Source: Confluentibacter citreus
Lineage (GTDB): Bacteria; Bacteroidota; Bacteroidia; Flavobacteriales; Flavobacteriaceae
Reading direction: 5' to 3'
Assembly (NCBI RefSeq): GCF_002807055.1
Contig: NZ_NIXN01000001.1
Span: 62,001 to 126,000 of the forward strand
DNA length: 64,000 nt
Part shown: one piece after another, positions 8,872 to 16,756 of the stretch
How positions within the stretch are numbered: the first letter of the stretch is position 1
How the letters are laid out: the number at the start of each line of letters is the position of its first letter
Translations under genes and position numbers: made by a program
Notes under the pieces: model-generated
What the model was told of the DNA's origin: nothing
Databases searched by the model: none
Seen by the model: only the letters and a program-made list of their open reading frames with translations

Positions 8872-9886
8872 AATATTAGTCACGGGAGGATTAGGTTTTA
8901 TAGGATCCCATACCGTTGTAGAATTGCAAAATGAAGGCTATGAAGTCGTTATCATTGATAATTTATCGAATTCTTCTATAAATGTTTTAGATGGCATAAC
9001 ATCCATAACAGGCAAGACCCCTTTTTTTGAAAAATTAGATTTAAAAGATAAAGAAGCCGTTGAAACTTTTTTTAAAAAACATAATGATGTAAAAGGTGTT
9101 ATCCATTTTGCTGCCAGTAAAGCGGTTGGTGAAAGTGTTCAAGAACCTTTATTATATTATGAAAATAACATAGGGACATTGGTCTATATTCTGAAAGAAT
9201 TAAAAAAATTGCCTTCAGCAAATTTTATATTTAGCTCTTCTTGTACGGTCTATGGACAAGCAGATGAATTACCTATTACCGAAAATGCTCCTGTAAAACT
9301 AGCAGAATCCCCATACGGAAATACCAAACAAATAGGCGAAGAAATTATTAAAGATACTTGCAAAATAGCGACAAACATAAAAGCGATTGCATTACGTTAT
9401 TTTAATCCAATAGGGGCACATGAATCTGCTAAAATTGGGGAATTACCTATTGGTGTACCTCAAAATTTAGTGCCTTTTATTACACAAACCGCTATGGGAA
9501 TCCGTGAACAACTGTCTGTTTTTGGAGATGATTACCCCACGCCCGATGGCACTTGTATCCGAGATTATATTCATGTTGTTGATTTGGCGAAAGCGCATGT
9601 TATTGCTTTAAAGCGCCTTTTAAAAAATCGCAATAAATCCAATTATGAAACTTTCAATTTGGGAACAGGAAAAGGAAGTTCCGTATTAGAAGTTATTAAT
9701 TCATTTGAGAAAGTTTCTGGTAAAAAATTGAACTATAAAATTGTTGACAGACGAGAAGGGGATGTTATTTCAGCTTATGCTGACACAAAAAAGGCTAATA
9801 ATGAATTAGGCTGGAAATCACAATTAACATTAGATGACGCTATGCGTTCTGCCTGGAAATGGGAACAAATAGTTAGAGGAAAATAA
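8864..9886 (+). CDS. galE: UDP-glucose 4-epimerase
   Basis: A 340-residue extended short-chain dehydrogenase. It has the NAD-binding TGGLGFIGSH near the N-terminus (Gly8, Gly11, Gly14), DNLSNSS, the catalytic SSSCTVYG region (Ser124-Ser126) and the Tyr151/Lys155 pair in SPYGNTK, then RYFNPIGAH, GTCIRDYIHVVDLAKAH and YNLGTGKG-like FNLGTGKG. These match GalE, which interconverts UDP-glucose and UDP-galactose (or the N-acetylated forms). It overlaps the aminotransferase by 8 nt, suggesting both feed nucleotide sugars into surface glycans. A bidirectional terminator follows. Confidence 0.94.
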   Translation: MDKILVTGGLGFIGSHTVVELQNEGYEVVIIDNLSNSSINVLDGITSITGKTPFFEKLDLKDKEAVETFFKKHNDVKGVIHFAASKAVGESVQEPLLYYENNIGTLVYILKELKKLPSANFIFSSSCTVYGQADELPITENAPVKLAESPYGNTKQIGEEIIKDTCKIATNIKAIALRYFNPIGAHESAKIGELPIGVPQNLVPFITQTAMGIREQLSVFGDDYPTPDGTCIRDYIHVVDLAKAHVIALKRLLKNRNKSNYETFNLGTGKGSSVLEVINSFEKVSGKKLNYKIVDRREGDVISAYADTKKANNELGWKSQLTLDDAMRSAWKWEQIVRGK

Positions 9887-9910
9887 CTCTCAATTTAAAA
9901 TAAAAAAATA

Positions 9911-9938
9911 CTGCTAGTAATTTAGCAGCATTTTTTTA
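9911..9938. terminator. terminator between convergent galE and lspA
   Basis: Stem CTGCTA (9911-9916) with TAGCAG (9923-9928), loop of six, then a run of T to 9938. A-rich sequence upstream gives a T-run on the other strand, so it may serve both genes. Confidence 0.7.
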
Positions 9939-10448
9939 TTCAGTAACTTTTTTCTTTTTAAAACTTAGTAACACTAGGATAATCATCCCCGTAGTTACGG
10001 ATAGATCTGCCATATTAAAAATGCCCGTTTTAAATACACCTCCTAAATCTATGAAGAAAAAATCGGTTACAGAGCCATAAACAATACGATCGAAAACATT
10101 GGCTATGCCACCTCCAATAATACTTGAAAAGGCGAAAAGTGAAAGATTGTCTAAGCTTTTGTCTTTTAGAATATAACGCAGAACAAATCCTAATACAATA
10201 ATTGGTAAAATAAGTAAAAAGATGAGCCTGAGTGTGGGATTCAAATCACTTCCCATTCCCAAAAATGCTCCTGTATTTTCAACATTCATCATTATGAAAG
10301 CATCTCCAATTAATGATATGCGCTCACCTTGTTGTATGTCAGTTTGCGGCTCTATAGAAGCTCTTACGAGTGTTTTTGATATTTGATCGACGGCAATAGT
10401 CAATACAATTATCAATATAATGTAGATAGAACGTTTAGATAATTTCAT
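9936..10448 (-). CDS. lspA: lipoprotein signal peptidase (signal peptidase II)
   Basis: A 170-residue integral membrane aspartyl protease that cleaves prolipoprotein signal peptides after diacylglyceryl transfer. It has the family motifs VDQISKTLV, MMNVENTGAFLGMG, GGGIANVFDRIVYGSVTDFF and FNMADLSVTTG. The likely catalytic Asp residues are D129 (in VTDFF) and D148 (in NMADLS), 19 residues apart as in other LspA proteins. Four hydrophobic membrane segments are visible. It lies 12 nt after fabD on the same strand. Its presence fits the many lipoproteins in the window. Confidence 0.96.
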   Translation of the reverse strand: MKLSKRSIYIILIIVLTIAVDQISKTLVRASIEPQTDIQQGERISLIGDAFIMMNVENTGAFLGMGSDLNPTLRLIFLLILPIIVLGFVLRYILKDKSLDNLSLFAFSSIIGGGIANVFDRIVYGSVTDFFFIDLGGVFKTGIFNMADLSVTTGMIILVLLSFKKKKVTE

Positions 10449-10460
10449 TTATCTTTTATA

Positions 10461-11345
10461 TTAAGATAACGTTGCCGAAGTAGTTTCAGCATCTCTATAA
10501 ATCTTCTTTACTAAGCCCTGCAAAACGTTTCCTGGTCCCACTTCAGTAAATAAAGTAGCTCCATCGTAAATCATTTGTTGCACCGATTGGGTCCAACGTA
10601 CTGGCGCTGTTAATTGTAAAATTAAATTTGCTTTGATGTCGTTTTCATTGATGACAGCTTGAGCTGTTACATTTTGATAAATTGGGCAGTTTGGTATATT
10701 AAACATTGTGTTTTCAATAGCCGCTGCTAATTCTTCCCTAGCTGGTTCCATTAATGGTGAATGAAAAGCACCACCAACAGGCAATACTAAAGCCCTTTTT
10801 GCCCCAGCCGCTTTTAAAGATTCACAAGCTCTGTTAACGGCATCAATGTCACCAGAAATTACCAATTGTCCGGGACAATTGTAATTGGCTGCTACCACAA
10901 CTCCATCTGTTGAAGCACATATTTTTTCAACAATACTATCTTCCAAACCTAAAACAGCAGCCATAGTACTTGGTTGCATATCGCAAGCCTTTTGCATAGC
11001 CAAAGCACGTTGGGAAACCAACTTTAATCCATCTTCAAAATTCAATGTACCATTGGCAACCAAGGCCGAAAATTCACCAAGCGAATGCCCCGCCACCATA
11101 TCTGGTTTAAAACCATCGCCTAATGTTTTTGCTAAAATAACCGAATGTAAAAATATAGCTGGTTGCGTTACTTTGGTCTCTTTTAAATCTTCGGCCGACC
11201 CTTCAAACATAACATCCGTAATTCTAAAACCAAGAATATCATTAGCTTGTTCGAATAATTTTTCTGCCAAAGGTGAATTTTTGTAAAGATCTAAGCCCAT
11301 TCCTGAAAATTGTGCGCCTTGACCAGGGAATATATATGCGTTCAT
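10461..11345 (-). CDS. fabD: malonyl-CoA:acyl-carrier-protein transacylase
   Basis: A 294-residue enzyme that loads malonate onto acyl carrier protein for fatty-acid synthesis in the cytoplasm. It starts MNAYIFPGQGAQFSGMG and has the nucleophile Ser88 in GHSLGEFSAL, the oxyanion/substrate region SQRALAMQKA with the malonyl-binding Arg, and His195 in GGAFHSPLME. Length is normal. It lies between lspA and an acetyltransferase on the same strand. A TAnnTTTG -7-like element (CAAAAATA on the plus strand, 11366-11373) just upstream of the start suggests its own promoter. Confidence 0.96.
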   Translation of the reverse strand: MNAYIFPGQGAQFSGMGLDLYKNSPLAEKLFEQANDILGFRITDVMFEGSAEDLKETKVTQPAIFLHSVILAKTLGDGFKPDMVAGHSLGEFSALVANGTLNFEDGLKLVSQRALAMQKACDMQPSTMAAVLGLEDSIVEKICASTDGVVVAANYNCPGQLVISGDIDAVNRACESLKAAGAKRALVLPVGGAFHSPLMEPAREELAAAIENTMFNIPNCPIYQNVTAQAVINENDIKANLILQLTAPVRWTQSVQQMIYDGATLFTEVGPGNVLQGLVKKIYRDAETTSATLS

Positions 11346-11377
11346 GTATTTATTTTTTAGTTGTGCAAAAATAAGAA

Positions 11378-11938
11378 TTAATTATTATTAATGGTCTTAA
11401 TTACTTTGGCAGGATTTCCTCCTATAACAACATTACTAGGAAAACTTTTAGTCACAACTGCTCCTGCTGCAACAACCGTATTATCACCTAAAGTAACTCC
11501 CGGACAAATAATAGCGCCACCTCCAATCCATACATTATTTCCAATGGTTATGGGCTTCGCATATTCTTTGCCGCTGTTCCTTAATTTATACTCTAGAGGA
11601 TGCGTTGCCGTATAAATTTGCACATGTGGCGCAAACATGCAATTATCACCAATTGTTACTGTTGCAACGTCTAAAATGCAACAATTAAAATTCATAAATA
11701 CATTGTTGCCTAGTTTAATATTACTCCCATAATCGCAATGAAACGGTGGTTCTACAAATAAGTTTTCTCCTGCTCCTTTAAAAATTTCATATAAGACCTT
11801 AGTACGTTCTTCCATGAATTCTTCACTCAAATTATTGAATTTATGAAACAACAAACGTACACGATGGCGTTCCTTTGCCAGTTCTGGATCAGACGGATTA
11901 TACATCTCGCCTGCCAACATTTTTTGTTTTTCTGTCAT
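11378..11938 (-). CDS. sugar O-acetyltransferase (maltose acetyltransferase-like, hexapeptide repeat)
   Basis: A 186-residue left-handed beta-helix acyltransferase. It begins MTEKQKMLAGEMYNPSDPEL, matching the N-terminal helical domain of maltose/galactoside O-acetyltransferases. Hexapeptide repeats follow (IKLGNNVFMNFNC, VTIGDNCMFAPHVQIYTATHPLE with the probable catalytic His, ITIGNNVWIGGGAIICPGVTLGDNTVVAAGAVVTKSFPSNVVIGGNPAKV). It should transfer acetyl from acetyl-CoA to a sugar hydroxyl. The true acceptor cannot be told. It is 10 nt downstream of the FAD-dependent oxidoreductase. Confidence 0.92.
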   Translation of the reverse strand: MTEKQKMLAGEMYNPSDPELAKERHRVRLLFHKFNNLSEEFMEERTKVLYEIFKGAGENLFVEPPFHCDYGSNIKLGNNVFMNFNCCILDVATVTIGDNCMFAPHVQIYTATHPLEYKLRNSGKEYAKPITIGNNVWIGGGAIICPGVTLGDNTVVAAGAVVTKSFPSNVVIGGNPAKVIKTINNN

Positions 11939-11948
11939 ATTATCAAAT

Positions 11949-13505
11949 TTATAAACCTACAATGGCAGCTTCTGCACAACGTTCGCCATCCATAGCCGCC
12001 GATACAATACCTCCAGCGTAACCGCCACCTTCCCCGCAAGGAAATAAACCTTGTATTTGCGGATGTTCAAGCCTTTCATTTCTGGGTATACAAACAGGGG
12101 ATGATGTTCTAGATTCTACACCAACAATATTAGCTTCAGCAGTATAATAACCTTTCATTTTTTGACCAAACGCTTGAAACCCCTTTCGCAAACTACTTCC
12201 AATTAATTTTGGCAATAAGGAATGTAAAGGTGCCGAGTTCAATCCGGGTTGGTAAGAGCTAGGATTTAAATCAATTGATAATTTACCTTCCACAAAATCC
12301 GTTAAGCGTTGTGCTGGTGCTACCTGACTTCTGCCTCCTGCGGTAAAAGCCATTCTCTCTAAATTCTTTTGATATTCTAAACCTTTTAACGCTCCGAAAT
12401 GTTCATATTTATGCAAATCTCTATTCACATCAATTTCAACTACAATACCAGAGTTGGCGAACAAATTATTTCGTTTTGAAGGCGACATACCATTCACGAC
12501 CACTTCACCATTAGCCGTTGCAGCAGGCACGATAAATCCACCTGGACACATGCAAAAAGAATACACACCACGGTCATTGACTTGCTGCACCAAACTATAT
12601 GACGCCGCAGGCAAAAGTTCATGACGATGACCTTCACAATGATATTGAATAGTATCGATAATGTGTTGCGGATGTTCCACCCGCACCCCCATAGCAAATG
12701 ATTTCGCTTCTAAAGCAATTTCTTTTTTATGAAGTAAATAAAAGATATCCCTAGCCGAATGTCCTGTTGCCAAAATAACGCGGTTCACAGGTATTTCTTC
12801 GCCATTTAGCAATTGAATGGCTTGTAGCTTGTTGTTTTTTATAATGAAATCGGTAACACGGGTTTCAAAATGAATCTCCCCACCGTATTTTAAAATTGTT
12901 TCCCTAATATTCTGCACGACTTTGGGAAGTTTATTGGTGCCAATATGTGGATGTGCATCGACCAAAATTTGATCCGTAGCACCATGAAATACTAGATTTT
13001 CAAAAATGCGGCGTACATCACCACGCTTTAAACTTCTGGTGTATAATTTACCATCACTATACGTACCCGCACCTCCTTCTCCAAAGCAATAATTAGAATC
13101 TTCATTTACAAAATGGTCTTGATTGATGGCTCTTAAATCCCGACGACGGTCTTGTACATTTTTGCCACGCTCTAAAACAATGGGTTTAAACCCTAGTTCA
13201 ATACAACGTAAAGCAGCATACATACCTGCGGGACCAAAGCCGATGATATGAATGAATTTTGCTTTTGAAACATCTTTATAATCAAATTTATAATCAGATG
13301 TTTTGGGCAACATTTCCCTAATATATACAGCTACTTTATAATTAAAAATTATTTTAGCTTTACGTGCATCAATAGATTTACGAAGCACTTTCACGCCTGT
13401 AATATCTTCTTTGTCTATATTTAAAGCTTGAGCCGATTTTATTACTAAAATATCGCTGCGTTCTTCTTCTTTAAGTGTTACACGAAGCTGAAGTTCTTCT
13501 ATCAT
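11949..13505 (-). CDS. FAD-dependent oxidoreductase (uncharacterised FAD-binding dehydrogenase family)
   Basis: A 518-residue flavoprotein. An N-terminal domain of about 90 residues comes first, then a dinucleotide-binding motif IIGFGPAGMYAALRCIELGFKPIVLERG. The motif GEGGAGTYSDGKL follows, then RVILATGHSARD, and it ends with LFPCGEGGGYAGGIVSAAMDGERCAEA, the C-terminal FAD motif. This architecture matches the widespread bacterial family annotated as NAD(P)/FAD-dependent oxidoreductase or FAD-dependent dehydrogenase; the reaction is not known. It precedes the acetyltransferase with a 10-nt gap. A -7-like TAATTTTG on the minus strand (13517-13510) lies just upstream. Confidence 0.9.
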   Translation of the reverse strand: MIEELQLRVTLKEEERSDILVIKSAQALNIDKEDITGVKVLRKSIDARKAKIIFNYKVAVYIREMLPKTSDYKFDYKDVSKAKFIHIIGFGPAGMYAALRCIELGFKPIVLERGKNVQDRRRDLRAINQDHFVNEDSNYCFGEGGAGTYSDGKLYTRSLKRGDVRRIFENLVFHGATDQILVDAHPHIGTNKLPKVVQNIRETILKYGGEIHFETRVTDFIIKNNKLQAIQLLNGEEIPVNRVILATGHSARDIFYLLHKKEIALEAKSFAMGVRVEHPQHIIDTIQYHCEGHRHELLPAASYSLVQQVNDRGVYSFCMCPGGFIVPAATANGEVVVNGMSPSKRNNLFANSGIVVEIDVNRDLHKYEHFGALKGLEYQKNLERMAFTAGGRSQVAPAQRLTDFVEGKLSIDLNPSSYQPGLNSAPLHSLLPKLIGSSLRKGFQAFGQKMKGYYTAEANIVGVESRTSSPVCIPRNERLEHPQIQGLFPCGEGGGYAGGIVSAAMDGERCAEAAIVGL

Positions 13506-13639
13506 AACGCAAAATTACTGAAATTTGGGACATGCGATTAAAAGAATCATTTGATTTTATATTTAACAAAATCTATTTAATTTAATTAACATGTTTAAAC
13601 AAAAGCTGTATACACATACCTCTATTACTGTAGGTAGAA

Positions 13640-14203
13640 TCAAAACTTTAACAATCCACGAAATCCTCTAGCGGCATAATAAGATTCCGCACCATTATGG
13701 TATATAAAAACAGTCCCGTAACGGTAATCTCCAAAAATGGCGCCACCTAGCTTTCTAATGTTATCTGGTGTTTTTAACCAACTGGATGTTTTAGTATCGA
13801 AATTTCCAAGCCTTTGTAATGCTCTGTATTGTTCTTCATTTAAAAGTTCAATGCCCATAGCTGTTACCATATTAATAGCGCTATCTGCTGGTTTGTATTC
13901 TTTTCTTTTTTCTAGGGCTTCACGGTCGTAACATAAACTTCTGCGACCTGTAGGGCTTTCTGGTGAGCAATCATAAAAAACATATTCGCCTGTTTTGTTA
14001 TCAAAATCAACGACATCAGGTTCTCCCCCTGTTCTTTCCATCTCGTTGAGCGACCATAGTTTTTCAGGATTAGCTTCTAACTTTCCTTGAACTTTAGTCC
14101 AATCAATATCACTATGGCGACTCTTGCTTTTCTCAAAACGTGCTTTTAATATTTTTATAAGCTCTTCAGCTTCTTGTGACAATAACTCTTTTTTAGTTCC
14201 CAA
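13640..14203 (-). CDS. DUF4256 domain protein
   Basis: A 187-residue soluble protein of unknown function. It matches the DUF4256 pattern: LIKILKARFEKSKSRHSDIDW near the start, then LWSLNEMERTGGEPDVV, YVFYDCSPESPTGRRSLCYDREAL, GIELLNEEQYRALQ and the C-terminal GAIFGDYRYGTVFIYHNGAESYYAARGFRG. No signal peptide or membrane segment is seen. It stands alone between the FAD-dependent oxidoreductase and the dihydrofolate reductase fusion, with gaps of 134 and 57 nt. No function should be inferred from position. Confidence 0.88.
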   Translation of the reverse strand: MGTKKELLSQEAEELIKILKARFEKSKSRHSDIDWTKVQGKLEANPEKLWSLNEMERTGGEPDVVDFDNKTGEYVFYDCSPESPTGRRSLCYDREALEKRKEYKPADSAINMVTAMGIELLNEEQYRALQRLGNFDTKTSSWLKTPDNIRKLGGAIFGDYRYGTVFIYHNGAESYYAARGFRGLLKF

Positions 14204-14260
14204 TGTTATAAGATTTATTGAACTAAATTAGTTGAATTATTTTATAAAATCAAGAAATTT

Positions 14261-15145
14261 TCACCTTCTAATATAAGTAATAAACGAAAAGTCATGCTCA
14301 TTATTTTCATCTTTTTTGTGAAATGACTTGGCTATTTCTTTCCAAAACGTTGTATCTATTTCTGGGAAAAACGTATCGGCTTCGAAGGTTTCGTGCACTC
14401 TGGTTATTTCAATTTTATCGGCAATAGCGATTGCTTGTTTATAAATTTCGCCACCACCAATCACAAATGGTTGTGAATCATTTTTTGAAATAGCTAAGGC
14501 TTCTTTCAAAGAATTGACTACAATAACACCGTCTGGAACCTGATAATTTTCCTGTCTTGTAATTACAATATGTATTCTATTTGGTAATGGTTTTGGAAAA
14601 CTTTCAAAGGTCTTCCTGCCCATAATGATATGATGGTCGTTAGTAAGAGATTTAAACCGCTTTAAATCGTCACTTAAATACCAAATGAGCTTATTGTCCT
14701 TACCAATAGCATTGTTTTCGCCAGCGGCAACAATGAGGGTTAGTTCAGACTTTTTTTTTTCTAACCCTTCTCGGCTACCTTCCTGTTCCAATTTTTGCCC
14801 TAATTCCCCTACTCGCTCTTTTTGCTTAGAAACTAATTTTTGTAATTGTTCTTCTTCCCATGCTTTACCCATAAATTTATGGGTGATAAATACATTAAAT
14901 AAATGATATATAAATAAAAATAACCAAATTAAAATGGCAAATACAAACCAATCTTTTCCAAATAAAGTCACGCCCTCCCCAACACCGATGAGGACATTTG
15001 CAATAATTAAAAACACGGCTCCAATTAAAAAAATAACAAAATGAATGTATAGTCTTTTCTTTTGCTTTATTCTTTTCTGTGCATTTTTCAGCAGTTCTAA
15101 TTGGTCTTTATCTATCTGCGGTGTTATTCTGCTTTTTCCAAACAT
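14261..15145 (-). CDS. folA: membrane-anchored dihydrofolate reductase (2TM domain-DHFR fusion)
   Basis: A 294-residue protein in two parts. Residues about 10-100 form a 2TM domain: a basic stretch (KNAQKRIKQKKRLY), two hydrophobic segments (about 33-50 and 66-86) and WEEEQLQKL. A charged linker (about 100-133) follows. Residues 134-294 are a complete DHFR: LTLIVAAGENNAIGKDNKLIW, D160 in the position of the catalytic Asp27 of E. coli DHFR, HHIIMGRKTFESFP, PNRIHIVITR and VIGGGEIYKQAI. DHFR supplies tetrahydrofolate to thyA, two genes away. The frame is continuous with no sign of a join error. Membrane tethering of DHFR is inference; tandem separate genes would be the alternative. Confidence 0.9.
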   Translation of the reverse strand: MFGKSRITPQIDKDQLELLKNAQKRIKQKKRLYIHFVIFLIGAVFLIIANVLIGVGEGVTLFGKDWFVFAILIWLFLFIYHLFNVFITHKFMGKAWEEEQLQKLVSKQKERVGELGQKLEQEGSREGLEKKKSELTLIVAAGENNAIGKDNKLIWYLSDDLKRFKSLTNDHHIIMGRKTFESFPKPLPNRIHIVITRQENYQVPDGVIVVNSLKEALAISKNDSQPFVIGGGEIYKQAIAIADKIEITRVHETFEADTFFPEIDTTFWKEIAKSFHKKDENNEHDFSFITYIRR

Positions 15146-15397
15146 ATTGTAATAATTATATTATGTAAAATTAATGCTTTTTAATGAGAACCCATCAATA
15201 ACAACCATGTTATCTTAAAAATTAAGATTATGTTAAAACATTTAAAATCAGATAAAAACAAAATTTATGACACTGACAATTCTACAATTTAATCATTACT
15301 TTTTTACTCAGTTAAGATTATAAAGAACTCATATTAACAAATTGATAATTCTTTATTGCCAAACAAATTAATGTTTAATGCTTACCGAATTGTTTCC

Positions 15398-15405
15398 TAA
15401 ATTTG
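15398..15405 (+). promoter_or_regulatory. candidate -7 element for the CBM48 gene
   Basis: TAAATTTG fits TAnnTTTG and lies 27 nt before the ATG at 15432. It overlaps the region that a longer reading from 15378 would translate, which supports the shorter gene. No clear TTG -33 element is present. Confidence 0.45.
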
Positions 15406-15431
15406 CAATAACAACACAACACAAAATAATT

Positions 15432-15722
15432 ATGGCTATTACAAAACAATACCTTAAAAGCAAACCCATTTGCAAAGTAACTTTTTCAATACTTGCCGAA
15501 GATGCTAAAAAAGTTGGACTCGCAGGCAGTTTTAATAAATGGAAAGCTACGCCCCTAAAAAAATTGAAAAACGGAACTTTTAAAGGAACCGTTGATTTAG
15601 ATACCGAGAATTCTTATGAATTTAAATACATTGTTGACGGCACTTATGTAAACGATGATGCTGCCGATGATTATGTATGGAATGATTTTGCCGCTGCTAC
15701 TAATAGCGTTGTAAATGTTTAG
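15432..15722 (+). CDS. small stand-alone CBM48/AMPK-type glycogen-binding domain protein
   Basis: A 96-residue protein starting MAITKQYLKSK. It is essentially one early-set isoamylase/CBM48 domain: KVGLAGSFNKWKATPLKKL, then NGTFKGTVDLDTENSYEFKYIVDGTYVNDD. This pattern is typical of AMPK beta and glycogen-branching enzyme N-terminal domains that bind alpha-glucans. No catalytic domain is attached. I chose the ATG at 15432 over 15378 because a -7 promoter element sits between them and the family usually starts close to KSKPICKVTF. It ends in a strong palindromic terminator. Its partner enzyme is not in the window. Confidence 0.82.
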   Translation: MAITKQYLKSKPICKVTFSILAEDAKKVGLAGSFNKWKATPLKKLKNGTFKGTVDLDTENSYEFKYIVDGTYVNDDAADDYVWNDFAAATNSVVNV

Positions 15723-15747
15723 TTGAATCCGAAAAATTAAACAAAAA

Positions 15748-15775
15748 AGTGCTTTCATATGAAAGCACTTTTTTT
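15748..15775. terminator. bidirectional terminator between CBM48 gene and thyA
   Basis: An 11-bp perfect stem (AGTGCTTTCAT at 15748-15758 with its complement at 15759-15769), T-run after and A-run before. It ends the plus-strand CBM48 gene and the minus-strand thyA. Confidence 0.88.
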
Positions 15776-16598
15776 ATACTGCCACAGTTCCTTTTATATG
15801 TGGATGCGGATTGTAATCCACCAAAGTAAAGTCTTCAAATTTAAAATCAAAAATATCTTTAATCTCTGGATTTAATATCATTTTTGGTAAGGGTCTTAAC
15901 TCTCTGGAAAGTTGTAATTCCAATTGCTCATAATGGTTGCTATAAATATGTGCATCGCCAAATGTATGGATAAATTCACCTGCTTGGTATCCACAAACCT
16001 GAGCCATCATCATGGTAAATAATGCATAAGAAGCAATATTAAAAGGGACTCCTAAAAATATATCGGCACTCCGTTGATACAATTGGCATGACAGCTTTCC
16101 ATCGGCAACATAAAACTGAAAAAAAGCATGGCAAGGTGGTAACGCTGCTTTGCCATTTGCCACATTTTCGCTGAATGATTTAGACGTATCTGGCAATACC
16201 GAAGGATTCCATGCAGATACCAACATACGTCTGCTATTTGGGTTATTTTTCAAGGTTTCTACAACCTCTTTAATCTGGTCAATCTCATCACTGTTCCAGT
16301 TGCGCCATTGATGACCGTAAACAGGGCCTAAATCACCGTTTTGGTCAGCCCATTCATTCCAAATACGAACACCATTTTCGGTTAAATAATTAATATTGGT
16401 ATCACCCTTCAAAAACCAAAGTAATTCGTATACAATGGATTTTAAATGCAGCTTTTTGGTAGTAACCATTGGGAAACCTTCACTTAAATCAAATCGCATT
16501 TGGTAACCGAAAACACTTTTTGTACCAGTACCTGTACGGTCCGCTTTTTCGTTTCCATTTTCTAAAACATGCTTTACTAGGTCGTGATATTGCTTCAT
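15774..16598 (-). CDS. thyA: thymidylate synthase
   Basis: A 274-residue ThyA-type enzyme that methylates dUMP to dTMP using methylene-tetrahydrofolate. It has [18 protein letters not shown] with the phosphate-binding Arg, [21 protein letters not shown], the [11 protein letters not shown] loop, the nucleophile Cys156 in [33 protein letters not shown], and the end [11 protein letters not shown]. It is about 10 residues longer than the E. coli enzyme, with a small insert before the catalytic Cys. It regenerates dihydrofolate for the DHFR fusion nearby on the same strand. Confidence 0.98.
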   Translation of the reverse strand: MKQYHDLVKHVLENGNEKADRTGTGTKSVFGYQMRFDLSEGFPMVTTKKLHLKSIVYELLWFLKGDTNINYLTENGVRIWNEWADQNGDLGPVYGHQWRNWNSDEIDQIKEVVETLKNNPNSRRMLVSAWNPSVLPDTSKSFSENVANGKAALPPCHAFFQFYVADGKLSCQLYQRSADIFLGVPFNIASYALFTMMMAQVCGYQAGEFIHTFGDAHIYSNHYEQLELQLSRELRPLPKMILNPEIKDIFDFKFEDFTLVDYNPHPHIKGTVAV

Positions 16599-16603
16599 AT
16601 TAT

Positions 16604-16625
16604 ATTCCAGCGAAAGCCGGAATCT
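16604..16625. repeat. short palindromic repeat of the AGATTCC...GGAAT type (copy 1)
   Basis: ATTCC (16604-16608) pairs with GGAAT (16619-16623), with an inner GC-GAAA-GC hairpin, then CT. Read on the minus strand it begins AGATTCCGGC. It lies just upstream of thyA. Confidence 0.6.
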
Positions 16626-16730
16626 CTTTAAATTGAACTAAAATTTTATGAAGTTAAAAATAAAAAAAGGATTAGAAAATTTTCCCCAATGTTTCAAAAC
16701 ATATAAAAAAGTTATCAACTAAGATTGATA

Positions 16731-16752
16731 AGATTCCTGCCTCCACGGGAAT
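16731..16752. repeat. short palindromic repeat of the AGATTCC...GGAAT type (copy 2)
   Basis: AGATTCCTG (16731-16739) and CGGGAAT (16746-16752) form a 7-bp stem allowing one G-T pair, with the loop CCTCCA. It lies downstream of the nucleoside transporter and about 130 nt from copy 1, in the thyA-nupC gap. Confidence 0.6.
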
Positions 16753-16756
16753 TAGA

